A stretch of 64,000 bases of DNA from Allacma fusca (taxonomy: Eukaryota; Arthropoda; Collembola; Symphypleona; Sminthuridae). Below are positions 1-10,556 of this stretch, one piece after another; position 1 is the first letter of the stretch; every line of letters begins with the position of its first letter. Both the position numbers and the translations under genes were made by a program. Where the stretch lies: assembly GCA_947179485.1 (NCBI GenBank), contig OX359247.1, positions 56,455,131-56,519,130 on the forward strand, in the 5' to 3' direction. The notes under the pieces are model-generated. The model searched no databases. It was not told where the DNA came from and worked only from the letters and a program-made list of their open reading frames with translations.

Positions 1-260
1 TTGTACGCGGACCAAATTTACACCAATCAACTACAATATTGAATATGCTCCAGTACTAATATACAGCAATCAGTTTCACAAATTTCTAACGTCTTCTGAA
101 TCCGTTAAACAAAACAATATGAATTGTTTTTTGAACAATCCGTATTGTTCAAAAACAAAACAAAACAAAACTCGGTGAACAAAACAAAACTCGAATTGTT
201 CTACTTTTGTTCATTTCAGAAGAGAACAAAACAAACCAAAACGAACAAATTACAGCACTA
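1..260. mobile_element. Probable right end of a hAT-type element, GAACAAAAC word family
   Basis: About 140 bases (112-250) are saturated with the word GAACAAAAC and its complement. The stretch stops at ACAGCACTA (position 260). Read from the other strand this end begins TAGTGCTG, which fits the hAT terminal consensus YARNG. The matching left end is not in the window, so no target duplication can be tested. The open frame at 124-399 is a by-product of the repeat. The call rests on likeness to the better bounded elements further on, so it is weak. Confidence 0.33.
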
Positions 261-2392
261 CCCAAGGTACGTTTGTTTACAATGTTTACTACAAAAAATG
301 ACAGCTACGGTCTCCCGCCGTGGATTGCCCATTCCCAGTTGTTTTTTTTGTTTTAGAATTTTAATTAAACATACTTTGAGATGTTTTACAATGTTTTAAA
401 TTAAAAGGCCCAGATCATAATGATCCGGTTATATACATGTATTCCAATATGATAAGCACAACATTATAGTTCAGTTATCTCTATTCCACTTCTCGATGGT
501 TGAGGAGAGTTCAAACCCTTATTATCTGCAAAACAATAACATTTAAAGAGGGTTTAGCTAAACGTTTACAGACCCTCTGGTCTAATGAAACTATAATTTT
601 ACTGTTCAAAATCCAGGAAATGAGGCTACAAATAATTTATTATACTTCTCCTAAACCATCAACAACCACTATGTATTGGGTAAGTCTTCACGATCATGGC
701 TACTCTAACTCCGACCAGTCCGACATGTCCAACTCCCGGGGTGAAATTCTATGAAAAAATGATTCACTAGGACCCTTTCCTCCAAACGAAGCTCCCCGTT
801 CAGTTTCTCCAAACAGGGATTTCTTTACAACTACTCCTGTAAGTGCCTATAGTTACATATTAATTATTTTTATGATAAGATGCTATTTTCAATACTACAG
901 GTCAGGAACTGCATCAGGAACTTCTATACAGTAGGATATATTCAAAATCTTTGTTAGCAAATTTACAGCCAATACGTATTTATAGTCAGAGGGAACAATG
1001 GACATGGAATTATATAAGTAATTAATAAAATTATTTTGTAAAAGAAATCTGCATAAAACTTAATTAAGACAGGTGACGACACAATACTCGGGCTAATTGC
1101 GTATTTCGACGTAATTGTTTGCTGTGAATTATTACGTCTTTACAGAGATTGTTAAAATAACCCCAAGTAAAACTAATTGCCGTCTTTGAAATCCCGTCAT
1201 TATTTCAAGCCTACAATAGTTCAGTAACAGGGAATGCTTTGTTCTACATATTAGTAGATATTGTTTTCAATATTTCAGAATTAATACGCTTTCTGGTATC
1301 CTATACAAATATTACAAATTGCTTAATGACTGCTTGTATCCATGCACACATTATTGTATAATTTAATTTATAATCCAATCCACCACCAAACTAACAATAA
1401 GTACAGGGAGTGCATTAATAATTGTATTAATTGCAAAATTAATCTACCTAATTTCACATTAACACGACAACACGAGTACATACATTTAGAAGTGGGCCTG
1501 AACTAACTACGTGCAGCATTGACGTGTTCAAAAATCATCTGTGATCAGCACTATACGTGCTAAGTCACCAGGGGGCGAAGCGCTGGCGGAATGTTGCAAC
1601 AAGGGTTATTAACAGTAATGTGGTGTGTACAAGGAAACGTGTATTTAATTTTCCCCCGTACAGGTCACATTTATATGTACTGGGCAAAGATGTTAACTGA
1701 GGCAAAAGAAAAAATGGTTTGTACATGTGCTTCCTTGTATGTAGTATTATATTCAGTACGCATATAGTAAATTGTGCAAAACGTTTCATATTCAATTTTA
1801 AAACACCATGTACAAGTACTCCAGACCTCTACCGGTGGTTAGAACACACAATTTAATGTAAGCAACAAATCCTACAATAAATGGCGCAAGCTGTACTCCC
1901 CAATGTGAACACATATGTATTACTATGAGTTTATGTTCGACCTCATTTAATTTTCTTAGGTCAAACGAATGACACGATGTTCTTCAAAAACAATAGGGCT
2001 CTTCCTGTTTGCATGATCTGTCCCTGTAAAAATTTTGCAGTGTGTAGTAGTAATGGTTCTGTAGATATCGTGCGGACAAGACAACCTCTACAGACAGCCA
2101 GACAGCCCGACCTTCGCAATAGGGACTCTCGCTTCGCTTCGCCCCTAAAAACGTACACACATTGTGTAGAGTAGACACGTGCAATGTGCACATACATCTC
2201 AACCTCAACTTGCTATCAGCAATTGTAACGACAGGAAAGAGCATTAATTTTTTTAGAATAATAAAAATTATTATTGTCATACAATCTCTAAAATATGGTT
2301 GGATTTAACCAAGGAGGGCGCAAACTAAGTTTATATGTGGCCTCCCTGTTTTAATTCCAAATGTGGCCTCCCTACAAACCGAATAAAATATG
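261..2392. other. Gene-free AT-rich stretch
   Basis: I see no convincing gene here. Short open frames at 500-754, 1,565-1,795 and 1,961-2,280 have no recognisable domain and lie on both strands of the same bases. Two copies of the phrase ATGTGGCCTCCCT occur near 2,334 and 2,361. A phrase TCGCTTCGC followed by CCTAAA near 2,130 recurs near 25,780, so some dispersed repeat is present. Confidence 0.5.
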
Positions 2393-3002
2393 TAAGGGAG
2401 AGGTTACTAATGACTCACTTTCAAAAACGTAAATATTTCACCCACCCACCCTATCGTCACTTGCTGTCACTTTCTGTTTGAGGCACCTACCCACCCTAGA
2501 AAGTGATGTCACAAAGGATCGCAAAATATCGTCTTTTGCTCAACAAAGTTTTACGGTGTCACCCTAATGAGTACTGGCGACTATTTGAGATACCTGATAT
2601 ATTGGCAAATTTGAACTCTTAAATTGGAGAAGAAAACGTCGTAGGACTTTGATTATTTAATAATAATTCAAATAGGCGGAATTAAAATATTTTGGTTCAC
2701 ATTAACATTGTTTCAGCAAATAATACTGCTTTTGCTCTCATTTACATCTTATTAATCAAAATGTAAATTTTGGCTACGTTTTATAAAAATCCATATATGA
2801 ATGAAAATACTGCTCACGATCAATTTAAACAACGTCCGATGCTTAATAATTCCAACAAAGTAATAACAACTGTTGGCCGTAAAAGCATGCTTATTGTTGG
2901 TCAGTTTTAACCCGAATATAGTGCGTAATTACTATTCAAACTGCAATACGCAGCAATAATGTGCCAAGGTAACCCGCAATAATACTAGCATTTGCAGGGA
3001 TG

Positions 3003-3370
3003 TCAACGATTAATAATCACGATTAATGATTAACGATTAATGATTACTAATTATTAATCATCAATCGTTAATTTAGTAAGCTTGGATTTTTTGAAATAAT
3101 CATCAATTGTAATCATCAATTAACCTTTTTGCAAAAATCAATCATCAATTGTAATCATCAATTAACCTTTTTCAAAAATCAATCATCAATTGTAATCATC
3201 AATTAACCTTTTTCAAAAATCAATTATCAATTGTAATCATTAATTTACCGTTTTCAAAAATCAATTATCAATTGTAATCATCAATTAACCGTTTTCAAAA
3301 ATCAATTATCAATTGTAATCATCAATTAGCCGTTTTCAAAAATCAATTATCAATTGTAATCATCAATTAT
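3003..3370. repeat. AT-rich tandem array, about 42-bp unit (left arm of hAT element)
   Basis: After a less regular start, about six or seven units of roughly 42 bases follow. Each carries AATTGTAATCATCAATTA, then ACC or GCC with a T run, then CAAAAATCAAT. The units differ by a few bases each, so the array is neither very recent nor homogenised. Confidence 0.9.
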
Positions 3371-3951
3371 CGGGCTGGCGACGTCTCCAAAATTCTAAGC
3401 AGTCTAGGGTTCGAAGAAGTTTTTACTAAGCAGTGTCCGGTGTATCTGGCTGATAATATAAAGGATATAATACACTCTGTTTACGATCAGAGCAGTTTAC
3501 ACGACATGAACAGAATCCTGAACTCCTCGTCTCACCCTTTGCACAAGTTAGCTTATTAAAATGATAAATGCAAGCAGTATCTAAATACCCACATTCCATT
3601 GTCATTCAAAGCCCTACTGTGCCAGTTTCGACTCAACAGCAGTACGCTAATCTATCGAATGAACTGTATTATATTTAATGAAGAATTTTGTTAGCTGTGT
3701 GGCCCACCTACACTTTATGACATTGAGCACATTCTGTATGACTGCAAGTACTTATGTGATATTAGAACTAAGTACTTTTCACACATCTCAAGAGACTAGT
3801 CCTTCGTAATATTTGTAACGCCGACGTGAATCTATGTAAACAACTAGCCTTCTTCCTAATTTCATGCATTCAAAAATTTTTATCTATGTAATGCATTATG
3901 GGTAAGCCCGAGTAAATACAATAAACTGGCCGAACAGTCCTTGATTGATTG
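3371..3951 (+). mobile_element. 5'-truncated LINE fragment (3' end of a reverse-transcriptase ORF)
   Basis: One frame reads about 150 residues with a few stops. It contains the pattern LCGPPTLYDIEHILYDCKYL, the Cys-x2-Cys ... His-x4-Cys tail motif found after the reverse transcriptase of many non-LTR retrotransposons. The element ends in AATAAACTGGCCGAACAG followed by the short tail TTGATTGATTGA, typical of LINEs with microsatellite tails. The repeat array resumes immediately after. The 5' part is missing, as expected from incomplete reverse transcription. The clade (CR1, I or Jockey-like) cannot be settled by eye. Confidence 0.78.
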
Positions 3952-4225
3952 AACAATAATTGTAATCGACAATTAAATGTTAAAAAAAATTAACAATAAT
4001 TGTAATCGACAATTAAATGTTAAAAAAATTAACAATAATTGTAATCGACAATTAAATGTAAAAAAATAAACAATAATTGTAATCGACAATTAAATGTTTA
4101 AAAAAATAAACATTAATAATTGTAATCGACAATTAAATGTTTAAAAAAATAAACATTAATAATTGTAATTGACAATTAAATGTTTAAAAAAATAAACATT
4201 AATAATTGTAATCGACAATTAAATA
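3952..4225. repeat. AT-rich tandem array, about 41-46-bp unit (central part of hAT element)
   Basis: About six units each contain AATAATTGTAATCGACAATT, then AAATGT and a run of A. Later units gain an extra ATTA so the period lengthens from about 41 to 46 bases. It is related to, but distinct from, the arrays on either side. Confidence 0.9.
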
Positions 4226-4734
4226 TTTTGTTAAAAGATAATCGTTAATTGCAATCCTCAATTAATTAATTTTCAAAATAATCGTTAATCGTTAATTGCA
4301 AGCATCAATGAAAATTATTTTTAAAGTAATCGTTAATTGTAATCATCAATGAAAATTATTTTCGAAGTAATCGTTAATGATAATCATCAGTGAAAATTAT
4401 TTCTAAAGTAATCGTTAATTGTAATCAACAATGAAAATTATTTTTAAAGTAATCGTTAATTGTAATCATCAGTGAATAATATTTTCAAAGTAATCGTTAA
4501 TTGTAATCATCAGTGAAAATTATTTCTAAAGTAATCGTTAATTGTAATCATCAGTGAAAATTATTTCTAAAGTAATCGTTAATTGTAATTATCAGTGAAT
4601 AATATTTTCAAAGTAATCGTTAATCGTAATTATTAATTATTAGTTGTAAGCCCATTAATCATTAATTGTAATTATAAATTCATTTTGTTTTCGAAGTAAT
4701 CGTTAATCGTTAATTGCAATCACAAAATTGGAAA
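4226..4734. repeat. AT-rich tandem array, about 42-bp unit (right arm of hAT element)
   Basis: About nine units each contain AAGTAATCGTTAATTGTAAT, then CATCAGTGAAAATTATTT. Individual units vary at a few positions. The array runs up to the right terminal repeat of the hAT element. Confidence 0.88.
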
Positions 4735-4956
4735 TTGACATCCCTGAGCATTTGTCGTTCTTGCTAACGGATCTCAACCTTAACACAGATGGAGTCGGTG
4801 ACGTCACTTTCCCAACAAACCACCCTACTACTACGTCATGTCTCGTCACTTTTAAGTGTTACCACCCACCCACTCAAAATATGACGTCATTAGTGACCTG
4901 CCCCTAATGTTTACGTACGATACTTAATTTTCATTGACAGGTATTCACGTGCAGAG

Positions 4957-6235
4957 CATAGATGGGCGTTTTTCTCCCCCTCTGCCTCTTTGTGCGAGGG
5001 ATGGAATATAGCCTGCTCGCACTCTCCCTCGTCATCAATCGTGCGACACGTTACGGGTTGTCCTCGCCCTCGTGAGGGGCTATTTTAAAATACACCCCTC
5101 TCCCTCGCACTCATGAGGGCCCTCGTTATTTTATATTACACGTAAATAACCCCCCTACAATTTCCTACAATACCTGTGCCTTCAAATAACTTTTTCGCGG
5201 ACACTTGGTTAAAATATGACAACTTCAATATGTGTCGACATTCCCCCCAGTTCTGAACGTACGGAACTTTTGGATAGCTTAGAAAGTTTATAAAATTTCC
5301 TACAACCTAGAGTTCAAAACAAATTTTAAAAAATTGTTGGTGAAATAAACTACTGTATTCAAAATTGTGCCATTCATTGGTTCAGGTTTTACACAGGTAT
5401 TTGGGTACAGGTACATATTAAGTTTCGTGGTTGACATAATTGTAAAAGGTATAAAAAACTTGAAAATTTACAATGTTTTTTCGATTTTGTCCTGAAAATA
5501 ACGTAAAAAAACAAGTTTAAAATTCTAATTCATCAGTAAAAAGTGTCTATCTTCCTTATATTTTAATTGTCGGCAAAATGGAAAACATTCAGTAGTCAAA
5601 CTACAATATTTTGTTATAAAAGACATTTTTGATAGTTTTTGACAATAATTTTCATTATAATCGATTTCGTAGCTCAGAAAATTACTATTATTGATCAAAG
5701 CTGTTTTCTACGTCTCCGGTTAATAAAGATTAGTCACAAATAGGTTCCATAACCTCAGACCAGTAATATTCAATAGTAGGGTCTGAAAATAGCATTAATC
5801 AAATATAAAGCCCAGGTGCCCTTGTTTACAAATGACCATGTCTCCCCGACATCCTAAAATGAAATTGTTTTATGGAGTTTAGTATGAGAAATTTTAACCT
5901 AAACAAGAGGACCTTTTACTTTTAAAAATTAAAACTGGGATTTTTGCGCAGGGCCATAAACCATGTACCTAAGACGTTATGAAGTTGTTCTTGCTACAGA
6001 ACAATATATGCATGATTTTCGCATAACGATTAAGGTAAGAGAATGTCATGAGGGCTTACATGTGTACTCTGCCTCCCCCTCTTTCCTTCACATCCTATTC
6101 ATAGGTCCTCTCCCTCATGTTCATGAGGGCACCTAAAATCAACGTGTACTCGCCATCACCCTCGCAGTTTGTGAGGGCGAGGACGAGGGAGAGGGCGAGG
6201 CATCCCTCAATTACTCGTGAGGGTGCCCATGTATG
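4957..6235. mobile_element. Non-autonomous hAT element, CCCTCGC/GAGGGC word family
   Basis: An exact 8-bp target duplication GTGCAGAG lies at 4,949-4,956 and 6,236-6,243. The ends are CATAGATGGGCG and, on the other strand, CATACATGGGCA (10 of 12 agree). The outer 160-180 bases at each side are crowded with CCCTCGC, CTCCCTC and TCATGAGGGC words, while the middle 900 bases (about 5,135-6,045) are AT-rich and lack them. No transposase is visible. The terminal CATAG departs at one base from the hAT consensus YARNG. Confidence 0.82.
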
Positions 6236-6243
6236 GTGCAGAG

Positions 6244-6982
6244 AAGACGATGCTTTCTGAAAGTGAAGTTTTGGAATTTTGGATGTCTTCGCTTATCACT
6301 TATTGTTGTACCCATAGTATAGTAGCTTTGTGTTTGTACCCGAGTTGCTTTGTTTCGTTCATTATTGCTCTAATTATTCCTCTCATATCAAATGCTAGTT
6401 TTTAACTTTTTAGAGCCGTAAAAGCATCTTCGTTTTGGTATTTTTAAAACATCATTTTTCCGTTATTATTTTGCTTTGAAGCCAGGATACAACAAACTCA
6501 GAATAAGTTTAAAAATAAAATTTCACAATTTAGAAATTATTGTTTCCAATTCCAATAAAATTCCATTGTTTACCAAAAAACATATCTATCGTACAGTCGT
6601 GCATCATCCCAGGAATGCCCAAGAAGGTAGTAATAAAAAATCAGGCCAGCTTCGGCTTCGACATGACATGACATGACCATTAGACTGAGCACAAAGTGCA
6701 GGATGGATGAGGGGAGGGCGAGCCGCGTACTGTGGGAGTTTGTTTTAATTTTCTAAAAGCATAATAATTACTTACATATACATGCATACTTGCACTATTT
6801 AATATCAAATAACGCTTTGATCCCTTTAAAATTTAGCATGAAACGTAGATATTGGTTTAAATAATTAAAACCCCTTCTCCAACTCTCACACACGTTATTT
6901 TCTAATCCCAAAATTATTATCCATAAGAGATATCAGCACCAATTATTTCATTTTTTGTCTTAAATAATAAGTACTGTAAAAA
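6244..6982. other. Intergenic, upstream of the plus-strand orphan gene
   Basis: Nothing is recognisable here. Short frames at 6,217-6,405 and 6,476-6,676 have no domain. The last 150 bases probably hold the promoter and 5' untranslated region of the gene starting at 6,983. Confidence 0.4.
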
Positions 6983-7990
6983 ATGGCAGAACCACAAAGT
7001 GGAACCTTCGCCGAAAACAAAAACTCCTCCTCCGCATCAGCAGCAGTAGTAAAGAAAGATGCACAGATACAAACTACGCTGGAATTGGCTGTACTCCAAG
7101 AAAATCTATTGAGGAATGAGCAGGTCAAGATTAAAGAGTTCCGGAGAGCTTATAGTCAAACAACGGGTCTTAAAATATCGTCAAATTCTAGAAGAAATTC
7201 CAGTACGTCAACGGCTTTGCCTTCACCAGTACCTCCTGATTTCTCAAACCTATCTCATTTCATGCAAATGAACCCCTCATTATTTCAAATTAAAAAACGC
7301 TCATCGAACATAACAATGCCAAGTTGTAGAGAAAATATTTCAATGGCTTTATCTAAGTCAAGTGTAACCTCTGAATATTTGTCAAATGTACCCTCCAGAG
7401 ATCATTGTGCAGTTGAGAAACTTAGAGTTACTGAATTCTTACAAACCAGCTTCGATCACGAATGGCAGGAAAACATTTTTGCAAAATTAGGCAAGTTTTA
7501 TCCATGGAAAATTCAAGAACCAGATGAACCTTCGACGATGCAGATGCTCACTAATTCTGAGAAGGATTTAGAAATACTGGAAAATCTTCTCACTACCTTT
7601 CCCTTCCAGACTGTTTATTCTGCAGTTCAACCACCTGTTACACTACCGTGTCTGAGCTTGTCCACCTTTTTTGACACATTCATGTCTCATCGAGATTTCA
7701 TTCCGAAGACACTCCTCCGAAATTACTCCGACCATGCTTTGTTACACGTCAGGCCCCAAGAAATTCCGGAAGAATTATTTCCATCAAGACCAGTAAGCTC
7801 CATTGAAGACTTTGAACTAAGTTATAATAAAGACGGGAGAAACGTTCAAATTGAGCATAACAATGAATTTGGAGAGAACATCGTGTTCGGAAATGGGCCC
7901 AAGCATGTTATTTCTCCAATCAACATGAATCCTGAGAAGTCAAGAATTCGATACCGGAATTTCCCTTCTATGGTGAATTTTTATCTGTAG
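6983..7990 (+). CDS. Unrecognised 335-residue protein, single exon
   Basis: I do not recognise this protein. It is one uninterrupted frame of 335 codons that starts at the first ATG in a good context (AAAAATGGC) and ends with TAG. The N-terminal third is rich in Ser, Ala and Asn and looks disordered. Residues 26-32 read DAQIQTT, close to the consensus for binding dynein light chain LC8. Residues 150-270 look more ordered, with hydrophobic spacing, several aromatic residues and a short leucine-rich helix (KDLEILENLLTTFPF). There is no signal peptide or membrane segment. Long length, codon-like composition and a Kozak-like start support a real gene. It is transcribed towards the F-box/LRR gene 180 bases downstream. 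Function unknown. Confidence 0.72.
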   Translation: MAEPQSGTFAENKNSSSASAAVVKKDAQIQTTLELAVLQENLLRNEQVKIKEFRRAYSQTTGLKISSNSRRNSSTSTALPSPVPPDFSNLSHFMQMNPSLFQIKKRSSNITMPSCRENISMALSKSSVTSEYLSNVPSRDHCAVEKLRVTEFLQTSFDHEWQENIFAKLGKFYPWKIQEPDEPSTMQMLTNSEKDLEILENLLTTFPFQTVYSAVQPPVTLPCLSLSTFFDTFMSHRDFIPKTLLRNYSDHALLHVRPQEIPEELFPSRPVSSIEDFELSYNKDGRNVQIEHNNEFGENIVFGNGPKHVISPINMNPEKSRIRYRNFPSMVNFYL

Positions 7991-8169
7991 TTACACTTTT
8001 TAATTTCCACAGATAGGCATTTATTTGTACTTTTAAAAAAATGCATTCATTATAAATACGCCGCAACGCATTTGAAGGGTCACACTCGTTTAAGCAGGTA
8101 AGATAATGATAGATTTGTGAAAAACTGAAGTCATAAAATGTGTTATATAGGCGCTGAAATCAATAATCA

Positions 8170-9971
8170 ACCGAAGCAAAATCTCAGATATTTTTAAATG
8201 GCGCCTGATTAACAAACACTGGAACTCCATCTGTTGCTCGAAACTTGAGAAATTAGTAAACCCTGAAATAACTTTGAATTCGGAAAACCACATCAAAGCG
8301 TTCCTTCAAGTATCACAATGCCCCAAGCTAACACTCTTTAGTTCATTTAGCCTTAATCAAGTGATTGTGCGTCCACCATTAGCCGCCTGGGATTTTTTAG
8401 TAAGATTTGGACCAACTTCTATCAAAAGGCTAGAACTTCAACACGACACCCTTATTTGGGTCGAGCGATTCCGGGAACTCCTACAACATCTCCCAAACCT
8501 CGAATACCTCTCCATGGGAATAACTCGCTTTAGAGGAACACGTTTATGCCCTGACACCCCTTCAGAAATCATAGGCGCTATTGATTTGCCAGTTTTAAAA
8601 AAATTAATGCATGTTAATTTTTATGGTGTAGGAGGTTCTTTCTCATTCCATGAATTACTTCAAGATTTTTTTTCGACGTTTGCTCCAAATGTGGAAATTG
8701 TTCAAGCCAATCCAGGAGAGCCAGGGCTAATGTCCAAAGATTTCCGTGAAAAATTAATTTGTGGAAGTTTGAGTTTAAGAAAACTGAAAAAGTTTGACTT
8801 TCCAATTTCAGTGGGGGAATTAACATTGAAAAAATTAGGAGGATGCAGACTTCCTTTGCAAGAATTAATCTTGGTTATAAAAGAGAGCGCCATTAGAAGC
8901 GAGATTATTTTGAAACTTCTGAGGTCAGTCGTAAATACTTTAAAAATTTGTGAAATCACTTTCGAGCTTTTTCAAGAGGGACGAAAGCAAAAATTTGAAA
9001 TTCCGGGTTTGAAAGTTTTGGAGAGGCTTGTTTTGAAAAATTTCTACGGAGGAACTGATGGCTTAGCTTTTCTGAACAAATGCCCCTTGCTTAAGTACAT
9101 GGACTTGTCAATGGTTGACGGGTATGAAACAATGCTCCCCGAAAAGATGCCTGCCATGGATAGTATAGAGGAAATTAGACTATCCCCGACTGCGTACTGC
9201 AGTTCTTGGGCTTTCCAAAATATTCTGGGTATGTTCCCGAAGTTGAGAAAGTTGACGATGGAACATGCGGAAGATTTCGTCTTGAGGGCTATTTTCTTGG
9301 AAGTAGAAACCCTAGAGGAGCTAAGTTTGAGTGGAACCTTTACAGATGAAGGAGTAACTGGGATTCCAAGGGACAAGTGCAAGGACGTTTTGAGGTTCAA
9401 AATGTACAACGAGGTGGACGCGGTCAAACTTCGGGAATCGGTGTGCATAGGGAACTTAAAGAGTAAACGAGCACTTTTATGAACCTAATCTTAATAAATA
9501 TTGTGCAGATAATTAGTTTTATACCGTTTGGTAATAGATTTGTATCAACTTCATCTGAAAAGTAATTTTATTACGGACGTGTCAATCCTCCATGGTGTGG
9601 CCTGTGTGAAAGCAGTGACAAGCTTGTCTTTAAGCGCAGAAAAGATAACCGACATTTCCATCGTCTGCATCATTAACAATCTGCAAAAACTCAAGCGCTT
9701 ACATTTGAACAAATGTTCATTATTGTCTGTAGAGCTCCAATTTGCTGTGTGGAAGGAGTTTAGTGAAGAAATAATTCTGGATTTTGAAGAAATCAAACAC
9801 TTGCTCAATGCTGTAACTAAGCAAGTGCGATTTTCAGAGGACGGGATGAAGGACGTCCTTGAATGCATTGATCCCGATAAGGTCAATTATTTTCAGGGCG
9901 CATTTCTTCCTTGCCTCCGGAATTCCGAAAGCGATATGAAAGACTCTTTAATTGGAACAAGCAATAAATAA
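8170..9971 (+). CDS. F-box/leucine-rich-repeat protein, two visible exons, 5' end uncertain
   Basis: The frame begins at about 8,140 with an F-box-like tail (ISDIFKWRLINKHWNSICC), which normally follows an N-terminal helix. The first half of the F-box must be in an upstream exon or lost; a possible donor GTAAGA lies at 8,097. The first in-frame ATG I can point to is at 8,274, which would drop the F-box. About 450 residues of degenerate leucine-rich repeats follow. A 75-base GT-AG intron (9,463-9,537) joins both frames in phase, ending in KNLYQLHLKS. F-box proteins recruit substrates to SCF ubiquitin ligases, with the LRR as reader; the substrate is unknown. The stop at 9,969-9,971 overlaps a poly(A) signal. 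The product ends convergent with WDR81, 585 bases away. Confidence 0.75.
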
Positions 9972-9972
9972 A
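9963..9972 (+). terminator. Poly(A) signal overlapping the F-box/LRR stop codon
   Basis: AATAAA occurs twice in overlap (9,963-9,968 and 9,967-9,972). The TAA stop at 9,969-9,971 lies inside the second copy. If used, the 3' untranslated region would be only some 15-30 bases. Confidence 0.6.
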
Positions 9973-10556
9973 GGGATTTGAAATCTTTGTCTTTTAATTC
10001 AACTTTCCATAAAACTCTTGCGTTATAATTGCCAAAGAAAACATTTCATGATGACCAGAGCTTCTTTTGATTTAAGTAATCGAAAGCCCGAACTAAGATT
10101 TGATTTCTTCTTTTTTAGCCTGCCGTGTACAACTTAAAACTGAGTTCTGGTTCTAACAATCCATGCAAACATGAGTATTTATACAGGATTTGATATACTT
10201 GATAGAGAAAATTGGTTCAGTATACATATAGTTCAAATCGGTGGATGAATTCCTCCAAACATATCTAAAATCAGTATTGAAATTAACAAATAATTCCGTT
10301 TAAAAAACATTTAACCTTGACAAGCGTGCATGAAATATCATTGTGTCGAAACTTATCACATATAAGTAATATATATTACTAAAGAAGTATAATTATTACA
10401 TAAAATAGGTGAAACGATGCATTGAAAAAGCACAAAAACTAACTTAACTTTTGTTGCAATTCTAGACAAAAATCGACACCGCAGCGAAACGATACATTTA
10501 ACGTGGATGAGTATGTTCTGAAAATATCCAAGCAAGTTCTAGTCGCTGGGAAGGAT
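9973..10556. other. Convergent intergenic gap
   Basis: It holds the 3' ends of two convergent genes. No open frame, repeat or RNA gene is recognisable. Confidence 0.45.

Larger units (their letters stand above)
2995..4746. mobile_element. Non-autonomous hAT element, TAATCGTTAATTG word family
   Basis: The ends CAGGGATGTCAA (2,995-3,006) and TTGACATCCCTG (4,735-4,746) are perfect 12-base inverted repeats of the CAGGGATG kind classic for hAT. An exact 8-bp target duplication AGCATTTG flanks it (2,987-2,994 and 4,747-4,754). Almost all of the inside is tandem arrays of AT-rich units of about 40 bases built from the words AATTGTAATCATCAATTA and TAATCGTTAATTG. No transposase remains. A LINE fragment (3,371-3,951) has inserted into it. 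It sits in a Harbinger-like element, so it is the younger of those two. Confidence 0.9.
2396..4904. mobile_element. PIF/Harbinger-like non-autonomous DNA transposon, host to a nested hAT element
   Basis: The left end reads GGGAGAGGTTACTAATGAC (2,396-2,414) and the right end, read on the other strand, GGGGCAGGTCACTAATGAC (4,886-4,904): 16 of 19 bases agree as terminal inverted repeats. The trinucleotide TAA flanks both sides (2,393-2,395 and 4,905-4,907), the target duplication expected of PIF/Harbinger elements. The flanks inside both ends share ACCCACCC and GTCACTT words. No transposase is visible, so it would need one from elsewhere. Its own DNA is only about 760 bases; the rest is the hAT element at 2,995-4,746. 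A three-base duplication is weak support by itself, hence moderate confidence. Confidence 0.6.

Noticed and set aside
124-399. 91-codon Asn/Lys/Thr-rich frame
   Set aside because: It comes from the GAACAAAAC word array.
3000-4740. Reading the AT-rich arrays as a centromere-like satellite
   Set aside because: The arrays start and stop at perfect hAT ends with an 8-bp duplication, so they belong to a transposon.
9483-9537. Two separate LRR genes split at 9,482
   Set aside because: A 75-base GT-AG intron joins both frames in phase, so one gene is simpler.
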